Below are positions 54,542-63,383 of a stretch of DNA of 64,000 nucleotides, in pieces (the stretch's first letter is position 1; every line of letters begins with the position of its first letter). The stretch comes from Porticoccus sp041581635. GTDB taxonomy: Bacteria > Pseudomonadota > Gammaproteobacteria > Pseudomonadales > Porticoccaceae. The notes below the pieces were generated by a model. That model worked only from the letters and a program-made list of their open reading frames with translations, searched no databases and was not told the DNA's origin. The translations under genes and the position numbers were made by a program. The DNA is taken from contig JBFICW010000003.1 of NCBI GenBank assembly GCA_041581635.1, positions 1 to 64,000 on the forward strand, given 5' to 3'.

Positions 54542-55405
54542 ATGGAATTTGGTGCTCGCGAAATGATGATTGCTCTGGGTGTTCTGCTAGTGCTGGCAAT
54601 CATGCTCGATGTTATTCGCCGCGTCCGCAATGCACGTTATGAAAAAATTCATATGCCTCGGCGCAAACAGCCGATTTTTGACGATGACGATGCCGATGAA
54701 TATGGCAGTGAACTGCCCAGTGGTGGCGCTCGAGTCATTAGTTATCGTGGAGAAGCAGATGTAGAGGAGTTGGGCAAGACGGTTAAAGAGCGCGCTGAAG
54801 CAAACAAGCCAAAGCTGTCAATCTCCATTCGAGAGCCAGAACAACCCAGTCTTAACTTGGGTGAGCCAACTTCAACGGAAGCTGAACATGATGAAGGCCC
54901 GGAGGTGGTTGTCTCATCTCGGCCGTCAACGTCAGCGGGCGTAAAGAAAACTACCGTTGGCAGCCAAGTGCCTGTGGCGAGTGTGGTGGTACTTCATCTG
55001 ATGTCAAAAAAGGGTGAATACTTTGCTGGCGATCAATTGTTGGAATCACTGTTAAATCAGAACTTACGCTATGGCTCGATGAAAATATTCCATCGTCATA
55101 CTGGTGAGGATGGTTCTGGCCCCGTCATGTATAGCGTGGCTAACTCAGTGAACCCGGGTACCTTTGACCTCAATGGTATGGATCAACTGGTCACACCGGG
55201 GATTAGTTTTTTCTTTGCTATGGAAGATGTGGATAATCCAGCTGATGCGTTAGAAAGTTTGTTGTCTGCTGCAAAGCATATAGCCGCCGACTTGGGCGGA
55301 GAGCTTAAGGATGAAAGCCGTAGTGCTTTGACAAAACAAACAGAAGACCACTATCGTCAACGTGTTACCGACTTTAGCCGAGCTCAATTGTCTGGGATTG
55401 AATAA
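54542..55405 (+). CDS. zipA: Cell division protein ZipA
   Basis: A 287-residue division protein. An N-terminal membrane anchor (MMIALGVLLVLAIMLDVI) is followed by a charged linker rich in Pro, Glu and Ser, then a C-terminal FtsZ-binding domain from about residue 145 (VASVVVLHLMSKKGEYFAGDQLL to the end). It tethers FtsZ filaments to the inner membrane. Its stop overlaps the ligA start (TAATG). Confidence 0.94.
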   Translation: MEFGAREMMIALGVLLVLAIMLDVIRRVRNARYEKIHMPRRKQPIFDDDDADEYGSELPSGGARVISYRGEADVEELGKTVKERAEANKPKLSISIREPEQPSLNLGEPTSTEAEHDEGPEVVVSSRPSTSAGVKKTTVGSQVPVASVVVLHLMSKKGEYFAGDQLLESLLNQNLRYGSMKIFHRHTGEDGSGPVMYSVANSVNPGTFDLNGMDQLVTPGISFFFAMEDVDNPADALESLLSAAKHIAADLGGELKDESRSALTKQTEDHYRQRVTDFSRAQLSGIE

Positions 55406-57438
55406 TGGCAGATGTTAGTTCGGCGACCCATGAGGAGGTAATGGCTCTTCATGAGCAGCTAAATTATCACAACCATCAATATTATGTTCTTGATGATCCT
55501 GTAATTCCAGATGCCGAATACGATCGGCTGATGCGTCGACTCCAAGAGATTGAAGCACAGTATCCCAGCTTTAAAACAGTAGATTCCCCGACCCAAAGAG
55601 TGGGCGGTACACCACTTGTTGAGTTCAAGTCGGTTGTTCATGAAGTTCCAATGTTATCGCTCGATAACGCATTTAGTGACGAAGAGCTACTTGATTTTAA
55701 TCGTCGAATCACAGATAGGCTTAATTCCAAAGGGCCGCTGACCTATGTCTGTGAGCCAAAGCTGGATGGTGTGGCAGTTAGTTTGTTATATCTGGATGGT
55801 TTGCTGGTGCGAGGTGCTACTCGTGGTGATGGTGCCACGGGAGAGGATATAACTGAAAATGTTCGAACCATTCATTCAATACCCTTAAAGCTACAAACCA
55901 GTTTGCCGCCCAGTTTGCTGGAAGTTCGTGGTGAAATTTATTTACCACTGGCGGGATTTGAAAAGCTCAATGCCGAAGCGAGAAAGAAGGGGGAGAAGCT
56001 TTTTGTTAATCCTCGTAATGCTGCAGCTGGAAGCCTGCGACAGTTAGACTCTAAAATTACTGCGACTAGACCGTTGGAGATGGCAGCCTATAGCTTAGGA
56101 CAAATGAAAGGTGTCGAGCAGCCGAAAACTCACTTTGAAACATTAATGCTGTTGAAGCATTGGGGGTTTCTGGTCAATCCACATGTCGAAGTGGCGGACA
56201 ATATTGAGTCGTGCCTGTCATATTACGCAAAAATGGCTGGTATTCGTGATCAATTGCCCTGTGATATCGATGGAATTGTCTACAAGGTGAATGACCTTGC
56301 CTTGCAGCAACGACTGGGTTTTGTCGCTCGCGCGCCGCGCTGGGCGATTGCCAGAAAGTTTCCTGCTCAAGAAGAGATGACCCAGTTGCTAGATGTGGAG
56401 TTTCAGGTCGGCCGTACAGGTGCGGTGACCCCGGTGGCCAGACTTTCTCCAGTATTTGTGGGTGGTGTCACAGTGAGTAATGCGACGCTACATAATCAGG
56501 ATGAAGTGACGAGGCTGGGCATCAAGGTTGGCGATACAGTTATTGTTCGAAGAGCCGGTGATGTGATTCCTAAGGTGGTCAGTGTCGTCCTGGAAAAGCG
56601 CCCAGCCGATGTTCGAGATATTGTATTTCCAGATCATTGCCCGGTTTGTCATTCACCCGTTGAGAGGGTTCAGGGAGAGGCGGTTACTCGCTGTTCCGGT
56701 GGTCTAGTTTGTTCGGCGCAACGCAAGGAAGCCATCAAGCATTTTGCCTCTCGCAAGGCTTTAGATATAGAGGGCTTGGGGGACAAGCTGGTCGAGCAAT
56801 TGGTGGATCAAGGTTTGGTTAGTTCAGTTGATGATCTTTATCACTTGGAGCTGGAGCAATTGGCAGGACTTGAGCGGATGGGGCCAAAATCTGCCCAGAA
56901 TCTACTGTCAGCGCTAAGTGAGTCCAGAGAAACGACGCTGCCTCGTTTCTTATACTCACTGGGTATTCGTGAGGTTGGTGAAGCTACTGCTCGGTCCCTT
57001 GCACAGCACTTTGGAAGCCTGGAGTCACTGTGTTCCTCAACATTGGAGGAGTTGCGAGAGGTGCCTGATGTGGGGCCTGTAGTGGCCCATTTTGTCCATG
57101 AGTTTTTTCAGCAACCAAATAATTTAGAGGTCATTAATAGACTGAGGAAAGCTGGGATTAGCTGGCCAGATATTAAGGTTCAGGATCAGCAGTTGCTGCC
57201 ATTATCTGGCGAAACCTGGGTGCTAACAGGAACAATGGAGACTATGGGGCGGGCTGAGGCTAAGGAAAAACTCCAGCTTCTGGGTGCGAAGGTGGCCGGC
57301 AGCGTCTCTGTTAAAACCAGCTGTGTGGTCTCTGGGGCCGATGCGGGTTCTAAGTTAAATAAGGCCAAGGAGTTAGGTGTTGCGGTATTGGATGAGGCAG
57401 CATTTATTGAATTGCTGGTAGCTCATGGAGCGTTGTAA
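55405..57438 (+). CDS. ligA: NAD-dependent DNA ligase LigA
   Basis: A 677-residue ligase, close to E. coli LigA (671). The NAD-binding Ia domain has YHNHQYYVLDDPVIPDAEYD, and the adenylated Lys119 lies in EPKLDGVAV. The zinc finger is CPVCHSP to CSGGLVCSAQ. Helix-hairpin-helix repeats are followed by a C-terminal BRCT domain (~595-677). It seals nicks in replication and repair. It is translationally coupled to zipA. Confidence 0.97.
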   Translation: MADVSSATHEEVMALHEQLNYHNHQYYVLDDPVIPDAEYDRLMRRLQEIEAQYPSFKTVDSPTQRVGGTPLVEFKSVVHEVPMLSLDNAFSDEELLDFNRRITDRLNSKGPLTYVCEPKLDGVAVSLLYLDGLLVRGATRGDGATGEDITENVRTIHSIPLKLQTSLPPSLLEVRGEIYLPLAGFEKLNAEARKKGEKLFVNPRNAAAGSLRQLDSKITATRPLEMAAYSLGQMKGVEQPKTHFETLMLLKHWGFLVNPHVEVADNIESCLSYYAKMAGIRDQLPCDIDGIVYKVNDLALQQRLGFVARAPRWAIARKFPAQEEMTQLLDVEFQVGRTGAVTPVARLSPVFVGGVTVSNATLHNQDEVTRLGIKVGDTVIVRRAGDVIPKVVSVVLEKRPADVRDIVFPDHCPVCHSPVERVQGEAVTRCSGGLVCSAQRKEAIKHFASRKALDIEGLGDKLVEQLVDQGLVSSVDDLYHLELEQLAGLERMGPKSAQNLLSALSESRETTLPRFLYSLGIREVGEATARSLAQHFGSLESLCSSTLEELREVPDVGPVVAHFVHEFFQQPNNLEVINRLRKAGISWPDIKVQDQQLLPLSGETWVLTGTMETMGRAEAKEKLQLLGAKVAGSVSVKTSCVVSGADAGSKLNKAKELGVAVLDEAAFIELLVAHGAL

Positions 57439-57549
57439 GAGACTTGGGTATTTGAATAACAGATATTCTGCTCAATTATATTCAGGCCGTCATTTCTTTG
57501 ATTTTTTCAGATTGTTTTTTATGACAAAGAAATTAGTGAGCCTTCATCA

Positions 57550-58767
57550 GTGAATCCGGGGCAATCGAATAATCGTGCCGGTAGTTTTCGGATCTATTTG
57601 CAGGGCGTTGGTTCAAGCTCCCTGGCTCAGGGGTTGCAAGTTGTTTTATTCCCTTGGTTATTGGTGGGAGTTCTGGGTGAGTCACCCGAAAGGGTAGGTT
57701 ATGCTCAAATGGCACTCTTGTTGCCACAGCTGCTGTTTATTTTACTTGGCGGCGTTGTCTCGGATAATCGCCCGCTCGGTCAATATCTGTTTCGTTTATA
57801 TCTGTTATACAGTATTCCTTGCCTTGTTCTGTTGATTTCAGTCTGGCAGGAGTGGTTGTCATTTGGCTTGATGCTGTTGTTTGGAGTTTGCTTCGGTTGT
57901 GTCACTGCATTCGTTCAGCCTGCCAGGGAAACACTGTTGTCTCAAGTGGCTGATTCCCAGCTGCAGCAAGCGGTAGCAAGAGCTTCATTTGTCCAGTTTT
58001 CGGCCCAAAGTGTTGGTGTCATTTTGGCGGGTTATCTGGATGATATCGGTTTAATAATTCTTATTTCTCTGCAAATGATACTGTTGTTGTCTTCGGGCTG
58101 GCTACTTAGGCGGTGTGTCAGTGTCGTGCCAGTTGAGGTAAAGAAGAGAAAGCGTTCCACATGGAATGAAATGCTCTCAGGATTAAAGCTGGTGAGACAG
58201 GATGTCCGTTTGCTTCAATTGATGATGATAGTTGCCGCTACAGGATTTTTGGGGTTCGGGCTGTATTTGGTCGCAATGCCCATCTTGACCCGGGAGGTGT
58301 ACCATCAAGGGGCGGCATTCTTTGCCTGGGTACAGTTCAGCTTTATGTTTGGTGTCATTATTTCCAATGTATTTATTATTAAGTTCGTTGGCCGATTTGC
58401 GCAGCCAGGGAGGATGTTGCTGATCAGTCTGTTGATCCGTGGCGGGCTTTTGATGGCTATTGCTATGCACCCTCCCTCTTGGTTGTTGTTTTTGTTGGTG
58501 CTGCTCTGGGGGGCTGCATCTGGTGTGGCCATGATGTTGGGCCGGTCTATGACGCATGAGGAGTCCCCGCAGGCTTACCGGGCCAGGGTGGTTTCTGTGT
58601 ATCAGCTGGCTTTGTTTGGTGCTGCTCCGATCGGTGCCTGGATCAGTGGCCATACGATTGCGTCTATAGGTGTTCTTTCTGCGATAGGTGTATTGGGTGG
58701 TGTAACTATCATGGTGGGTGTTGTCGCCATTATATTCAGCGACTTATGGCGGCCTGTTAGCAAGTAA
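57550..58767 (+). CDS. Major facilitator superfamily transporter
   Basis: A 405-residue MFS permease with about 12 hydrophobic segments. The GGVVSDNRPLGQYLF loop resembles the MFS motif between helices 2 and 3, and GVCFGCVTAFVQPARETLLSQV is typical of the EntS/MFS_3 group. Drug or siderophore export is possible, but no substrate is indicated by neighbours. GTG 57550 is the assigned start. It stands alone after ligA, preceded by an imperfect inverted repeat near 57492-57533. Confidence 0.82.
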   Translation: MNPGQSNNRAGSFRIYLQGVGSSSLAQGLQVVLFPWLLVGVLGESPERVGYAQMALLLPQLLFILLGGVVSDNRPLGQYLFRLYLLYSIPCLVLLISVWQEWLSFGLMLLFGVCFGCVTAFVQPARETLLSQVADSQLQQAVARASFVQFSAQSVGVILAGYLDDIGLIILISLQMILLLSSGWLLRRCVSVVPVEVKKRKRSTWNEMLSGLKLVRQDVRLLQLMMIVAATGFLGFGLYLVAMPILTREVYHQGAAFFAWVQFSFMFGVIISNVFIIKFVGRFAQPGRMLLISLLIRGGLLMAIAMHPPSWLLFLLVLLWGAASGVAMMLGRSMTHEESPQAYRARVVSVYQLALFGAAPIGAWISGHTIASIGVLSAIGVLGGVTIMVGVVAIIFSDLWRPVSK

Positions 58768-58814
58768 TCAGGCTGGTTGCATTCTGAACGGCAGATGCCT
58801 TTCCCTATGACATA

Positions 58815-59594
58815 TTACAGTTGATGGTGAAAAGCCAGCAATGCCGCTGTTACCGCGACATTAAGTGACTCAACGCCGTTACTCATGGGAATGCAAACCT
58901 GTGATGTGCAGAGATCATTGACCTTCTTGGATACACCTTCTGTCTCATTGCCAAGTACATAAACAATGGGTGATTCTACCTTCAGTTCGCTCAGAGATTG
59001 CTTGCTATGTGAGGAAAGTGTACAGCAAGTGACACCCTTTATTTTTAATTTTGGCAGGGCCTCTTCCAGACTCTCGCAATGAATTAACGTACTTTTAAAC
59101 AGTGTGCCAGCACTGGCTTTGATCACCAGTGGAGAAATTGCTGTTGTTCCCTGTTTGGGTAGCAGAATGCCATGGCATGGACTGGCGGTAACGGATCGGA
59201 TGATCATGCCTAAATTTTGTGGGTTTGTGATGCCATCTAGAGCAATCAGGCTGTAGTTTTGTTTCGGTAGATTGGCTAGAAAATCATCCAGTAGTAGATG
59301 GTTCGGACATTCCAGGTCAGCCGCAACTCCTTGATCCTGTTTGCCATTTCGGGAAATTCTGGAGAGTGCCTGGCGGCTGTGGTAGACAACCTCCACACCA
59401 CGTTTCTCGGCCAGGTCGATGATTTGCTTGATGATTCCCCCTGGTTTATTAGAGTCCGCCAGATGTATGCGGTAGCACGGGATAGCTTTGTTCTCCAGTG
59501 CTTCAAGCACAGGTTTTCGGCCATAAATTGTGAGCAATCTATCGAAGAAACGTTTGCGTTGCAGGTGTTCATCCCTGTCGGTCGATTGGGGCAT
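58815..59594 (-). CDS. TrmH/SpoU family RNA 2'-O-methyltransferase
   Basis: A 259-residue SPOUT methyltransferase that methylates ribose in tRNA or rRNA. An N-terminal substrate-binding domain (IYGRKPVLEALENKAIP) precedes the knot domain with ALDGITNPQNLGMIIRSV (motif 1), VYVLGNETEGVS (motif 2) and IPMSNGVESLNVAVTAALL (motif 3). The layout resembles RlmB, but the exact target cannot be assigned. It is divergent from the DksA-like gene, with 38 bases between starts. Confidence 0.87.
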   Translation of the reverse strand: MPQSTDRDEHLQRKRFFDRLLTIYGRKPVLEALENKAIPCYRIHLADSNKPGGIIKQIIDLAEKRGVEVVYHSRQALSRISRNGKQDQGVAADLECPNHLLLDDFLANLPKQNYSLIALDGITNPQNLGMIIRSVTASPCHGILLPKQGTTAISPLVIKASAGTLFKSTLIHCESLEEALPKLKIKGVTCCTLSSHSKQSLSELKVESPIVYVLGNETEGVSKKVNDLCTSQVCIPMSNGVESLNVAVTAALLAFHHQL

Positions 59595-59632
59595 AGTGTT
59601 AAATCCACGTAAAGAGCCGGTATTATACGCCT

Positions 59633-59998
59633 ATGGACGAATTAACGGATAAGCAACTGGGCCATTTTCGCCGGTCTTTATTAACGGTGCGACATGAGCT
59701 GTTCGCGTTACTTGAGATATCTGCAGAAGCAGGAGAAACTGTTATTTTGGATCAATCCAAGGTGGGTCGGTTGTCCCGGATGGATGCCATACAACAACAG
59801 CAGATGTCCAATGCTTGTCGCGCCGTATATCGTAAGCAATTACTTGATGTGGATGCTGCTTTGTCTGTGATGGATCAGGGCGGTTATGGGTGGTGTGAAA
59901 GCTGTGGTGAACCTATTGGCGTCAGACGTTTGGAAGTACGCCCAGAATCCAGGCGGTGTATTGTCTGTCAAGAAATACGGGAAGAAGATTTGGGCTAA
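59633..59998 (+). CDS. DksA/TraR family zinc-finger protein
   Basis: A 121-residue protein with the DksA-type coiled-coil start and a C-terminal C4 zinc finger, CESCGEPIGVRRLEVRP to CIVCQEI. It is shorter than DksA (151), and the coiled-coil tip reads GRLSRMDAIQQQQMSNACR, resembling the DksA DxxDxA tip (here SRMDAIQ). It may bind the RNA polymerase secondary channel, but the role is unproven. It converges on pdxJ. Confidence 0.85.
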   Translation: MDELTDKQLGHFRRSLLTVRHELFALLEISAEAGETVILDQSKVGRLSRMDAIQQQQMSNACRAVYRKQLLDVDAALSVMDQGGYGWCESCGEPIGVRRLEVRPESRRCIVCQEIREEDLG

Positions 59999-60009
59999 AG
60001 AACCGGGAG

Positions 60010-60780
60010 TTAATGCCCCTGATTAGGGCGCTGTAAAATTTGTTTGTATGCCTGAACAGCATTTCCCAAGCCCATTGCTATCGCATCGACTGTCAGAGCA
60101 TGGCCGATAGAAACCTCCATCAAGCCCGGTATTGTTGAGAACTTTTCAAGGTTAATTAAGTTGAGGTCGTGTCCCGCATTTATCCCCAATCCTAATTCGA
60201 GAGCAAGTTCCGCTGCATCGTGGTGTAACTGGAAAATTCGATTAAGTTTTTCCGGGTTTCCCCAAGCTGCTGCGTAGGGGCCTGTGTACAACTCGATACG
60301 GTCAGCACCAATTTGTCTGGCCAGTTTTATCTGGTCGGGATCGGGGTCCATAAATAAACTTACCCGAATATCCATTAGCTTCAGTTGTTCAATAATAGGT
60401 GCCAGCTTTGTTGACGCTTTGGTCAAATCAAACCCGTGATCAGAGGTGAGCTGGTCATCGCTGTCTGGCACCAGTGTGCACTGGTCTGGTTGAGTTTCCT
60501 CAGCTAATTGAATTAGTCCTGGGTAACTTCCTTGTGGGGCGGCGAGTGGATTTCCCTCTATATTGAACTCAATATTTTTGTGTGCTGTAAGAAGCTTGCT
60601 TAGCTGGCGTACATCATCGGGTCTGATGTGCCGCTGGTCGGGGCGCGGATGGACTGTGATACCGTCAGCACCATGTTCGATACATACTTTGGCATGCTCA
60701 ATGACGCTCGGATAATTCCCCTCACGTGAATTTCGAATAAGAGCAATTTTGTTTAGGTTGACACTAAGCGCTGTACCCAC
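60010..60780 (-). CDS. pdxJ: Pyridoxine 5'-phosphate synthase
   Basis: A 256-residue TIM-barrel enzyme that condenses 1-deoxyxylulose 5-phosphate and aminoacetone-3-phosphate in vitamin B6 synthesis. LSVNLNKIALIRNSREGNYPS, HGADGITVHPRPDQRHI (active-site His) and ELYTGPYA are conserved. GINAGHDLNLINL lies in the phosphate-binding region. The start is GTG 60780, four bases after the cyclophilin stop. Confidence 0.94.
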   Translation of the reverse strand: MGTALSVNLNKIALIRNSREGNYPSVIEHAKVCIEHGADGITVHPRPDQRHIRPDDVRQLSKLLTAHKNIEFNIEGNPLAAPQGSYPGLIQLAEETQPDQCTLVPDSDDQLTSDHGFDLTKASTKLAPIIEQLKLMDIRVSLFMDPDPDQIKLARQIGADRIELYTGPYAAAWGNPEKLNRIFQLHHDAAELALELGLGINAGHDLNLINLEKFSTIPGLMEVSIGHALTVDAIAMGLGNAVQAYKQILQRPNQGH

Positions 60781-60784
60781 GTGA

Positions 60785-61357
60785 TTATTCGTTACCGATG
60801 ACTTGGGCTTTAATTATGTGGATTGGCGTCTCTGGCAAATTGGCAAAGGGACCAATACTGGTAGTGGGTTGACGAGAAATTTTGTCTGCTACATTTGTTC
60901 CTTGAATAATCTTGCCAAACACAGTGTAACCAGGCTTTCCATTCCTGGGGTTGAGGGTCCAGTTGTCAGCCATGTTGATATAGAACTGGGCTTTAGCGCT
61001 ATCTGGGTCGGTTTGTCTCGCCATGGCAATAGTGCCCTTGGTGTTGCCAAGTCCGTTAAACGATTCATTTGCAATGGCTTCGCCACTGGGTTCTCGTCGA
61101 GAGAGATCGTCTTTGAAGCCGCCAGCTTGAATAACAAAGCCCTTCATCACGCGGTGAAAAATCAGCCCATCATAGTGTTTACCATTCACATAGTTGATAA
61201 AATTTTCGACCGTCACCGGGGCTTTGTCCGGATAGAGTTCAAGTTTTATATCACCGTGGTCTGTGGCGAGTAAGACTTGAACCGAGCTGCCCGCTTCTAC
61301 ATTTGTGGCGAGCAGAATAATACTTGTGAATAGTATCGTTAACGTATTTTTTAACAT
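60785..61357 (-). CDS. ppiA: Periplasmic peptidyl-prolyl isomerase, cyclophilin type
   Basis: A 190-residue cyclophilin. An N-terminal signal sequence (LKNTLTILFTSIILLATNVEA) targets it to the periplasm. The catalytic region FHRVMKGFVIQAGGF and MARQTDPDSAKAQFYINMAD match bacterial cyclophilins. The start MLKNTLTI overlaps the preceding gene's stop (TAATG). The order is SH3 protein, ppiA, pdxJ, with tight overlaps, so they form an operon. Periplasmic PpiA rather than PpiB follows from the signal peptide. Confidence 0.9.
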   Translation of the reverse strand: MLKNTLTILFTSIILLATNVEAGSSVQVLLATDHGDIKLELYPDKAPVTVENFINYVNGKHYDGLIFHRVMKGFVIQAGGFKDDLSRREPSGEAIANESFNGLGNTKGTIAMARQTDPDSAKAQFYINMADNWTLNPRNGKPGYTVFGKIIQGTNVADKISRQPTTSIGPFANLPETPIHIIKAQVIGNE

Positions 61358-62016
61358 TAGCCCCACTCCGAAAAACGTTTGCGACGCTTTAGTCGCGGAA
61401 TAATAATTGTTAGTAAAGAACCCATTACAACGGCAAATACACCATAGAGGAACCATGTGTTTCGCTCGCTATCGCTGAGTTGCTCATTCGCGGCTTTTAG
61501 TACATCAATTTTACTCTGTAGTATGCCATTTCGTTCGAGCAATTCCTGATTTTGCTGATTGATCGATATCGCATTAGATGAGATCTTTTTAATTGTTTTG
61601 AGTTCACTGCTGACCTCGCTGCTAGTAGATCGCACTGTGTTAAGTTCGGTTGATAACACATTGTTGGTTTCTTTCAGCACCTTTAATTCTTCATTGAGCT
61701 TACTTACGTTCTTTTCTGCTATTTCTAGCTTTTTTTCCATGCCGGCAAGACGGTCTCGCGCTGTTGGCGTTTGTTGTAAGTAGTGGGATGGCATCCAGCC
61801 ATCAAGCCCACCTTTAGTGGTTATGTGACTCCATCCATCGTCATTGGTTTCGACAAGGTTGAGTGCTGTGCCACTTTTTAATCCTCGGTGGAGGATAGAA
61901 CACCTTGGGCAGGGAGATTTGCGCAACGGAACTCTATATTCGTCAGAGATATAGACGGTCTCTGCATTTAGTGCAGTGGTGAAAAGAATGAATATAGCGG
62001 CTAGCAATATCTTCAT
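61357..62016 (-). CDS. SH3-domain membrane protein, TIGR04211/YgiM type
   Basis: A 219-residue protein with a signal peptide, an SH3b domain (YISDEYRVPLRKSPCPRC to DGWMPSHYLQ), a long coiled coil (about 85-185) and a C-terminal membrane helix (TWFLYGVFAVVMGSLLTIII) followed by basic residues. This is the YgiM/TIGR04211 arrangement. The SH3 domain would be periplasmic; function is unknown. It is first in the operon with ppiA and pdxJ. Confidence 0.88.
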   Translation of the reverse strand: MKILLAAIFILFTTALNAETVYISDEYRVPLRKSPCPRCSILHRGLKSGTALNLVETNDDGWSHITTKGGLDGWMPSHYLQQTPTARDRLAGMEKKLEIAEKNVSKLNEELKVLKETNNVLSTELNTVRSTSSEVSSELKTIKKISSNAISINQQNQELLERNGILQSKIDVLKAANEQLSDSERNTWFLYGVFAVVMGSLLTIIIPRLKRRKRFSEWG

Positions 62017-62110
62017 GGTTTTCTCATTCTCATTGTCATCTCGGTTTTCTGTATTTATTTGTTAAACGCATACGATAATAATTGCTGGTCAGAAAACACC
62101 GTAGCGCTAG

Positions 62111-62410
62111 CTATGGAAGCACCTTTTTAAACGGTTTGACCGTGATGCTGGCATAAACACCAGCATCAATGTACGGATCTTTGTCGGCCCATGCTTGGGC
62201 CTCACTTAGAGAGGCAAATTCAGCGATAACCAGACTTCCGGTAAAGCCAGCCTCCCCGGGGGTCTCACTGTCAATGGCAGGGTGTGGGCCGGCAAGAAGT
62301 AATCTTCCCTGTTGCTTCAATTCTTCAAGTCGAGCCAAGTGTGCAGGGCGGGCAGAAAGCCTTTTTTCCAAGCTGTTTTCCACATCCTGGCTGCTGACGG
62401 AATACCACAT
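62111..62410 (-). CDS. YciI family protein
   Basis: A 99-residue protein with the YciI dimeric alpha-beta fold. MWYSVSSQDVENSLEKRLSA, RPAHLARLEELKQQGRLLLAGPHPAID and SLVIAEFASLSEAQAWADKDPY are the family blocks, with the conserved His-Asp region. The start MWYSV is preferred, with AAGGA upstream. It starts 4 bases after the VC0807 gene's stop, so they are coupled. Biochemical role unclear. Confidence 0.88.
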   Translation of the reverse strand: MWYSVSSQDVENSLEKRLSARPAHLARLEELKQQGRLLLAGPHPAIDSETPGEAGFTGSLVIAEFASLSEAQAWADKDPYIDAGVYASITVKPFKKVLP

Positions 62411-62414
62411 AGAG

Positions 62415-63194
62415 TTAGTCCTTGTGTTTCTCATGATGGTGAATAACATCTTCCAGTTTCAGACCCGTTAGCTTGGTTATTCCCCGGAATAAATAAAATA
62501 AAGCACCCATTAAAACCAGCATTGCAGGTAGCGCTATGACAGGAAAGCTGAGAGCTGTCATTTTGCCTAATTGTTCATTGAATTCAACCGTTCCTGGCTG
62601 GCTGGTGAGTAATATCGTGGCAAGAATGTAATTAAGGAGCGAGGAAAGGAAAAATGATCCGGCTACAAGCCAGGAGGCATTAGTTAAACATTTTTCGAAC
62701 TTGTTGCTATTGCCGTTCTGCTCTAATGCCAGAGAGACTCGGTCTGTTTGTAGGATTTTGTCGTTGTACAGAAAAGTTTTTATCAATGGATAGGGCGTTT
62801 TTAGTGAGACAAGGGTGGCCAAGCCAAAGATAGCCGGTACCATCGCCTCTTTTATTGCGATATAGGTCGGATCAAGTTCCATCAAGCTAATACCGCCAGT
62901 AAGAAGAATACTGACCACGCCAAGAGCAGAGAAAAAATTGATTTTTTTCAGAATTACGAAGTCTTTTAGCCCATAAATGACCGGAAAAGCGAGAGCAACG
63001 ACAATGGCCATCCGGGTGCCAAGGTAGTCATCACCACTGAGTTTGGTCAGAATAAGGGTGGGAATAATAATGTTGAAAGCGAGGTTCAACAGTAAATTTT
63101 CACTCTTGCCATTTTTGGCAGGCTTAATGTGTTCTTGTTTGCTTGATGTCATCGGGTACTTTGTGGTCGTTGCTGCGTCTGAGTGGTCGGTCAT
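62415..63194 (-). CDS. VC0807 family membrane protein
   Basis: A 259-residue membrane protein with about six hydrophobic segments. NLAFNIIIPTLILTKLSGDD, GVVSILLTGGISLMELDPTY, SLKTPYPLIKTFLYN and the C-terminal TKLTGLKLEDVIHHH are VC0807-family motifs as I know them. No enzyme motif is visible. The 5' region is rich in polar residues; MTSSKQEH (15 residues in) is an alternative start. Coupled to the YciI gene. Confidence 0.82.
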   Translation of the reverse strand: MTDHSDAATTTKYPMTSSKQEHIKPAKNGKSENLLLNLAFNIIIPTLILTKLSGDDYLGTRMAIVVALAFPVIYGLKDFVILKKINFFSALGVVSILLTGGISLMELDPTYIAIKEAMVPAIFGLATLVSLKTPYPLIKTFLYNDKILQTDRVSLALEQNGNSNKFEKCLTNASWLVAGSFFLSSLLNYILATILLTSQPGTVEFNEQLGKMTALSFPVIALPAMLVLMGALFYLFRGITKLTGLKLEDVIHHHEKHKD

Positions 63195-63383
63195 TGTAAG
63201 GGATTGAGAGGTACTAATCGAGGGTGATAACTCGCTGTGAAATAAAGATTTTCTAATTGGGATTGGTTCACATTAATAAGCCCAAAAAGTTGAAATTACT
63301 TTGAAAATAAGGCAATAATGCGGAAACCATTATAACAGAATTAACAAAGTTCCATAACTTTCTGAAAAATAAGGAAAATAATT

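Noticed and set aside
57492..57533. Inverted repeat ATTTCTTTG/CAAAGAAAT after ligA as a terminator
   Set aside because: The 24-base loop and lack of a T run after the stem make it unconvincing; it may be incidental AT-rich sequence.
60803..61273. 156-codon plus-strand frame over ppiA
   Set aside because: Mirror of a clear cyclophilin gene with signal peptide; no motif in the plus-strand product.
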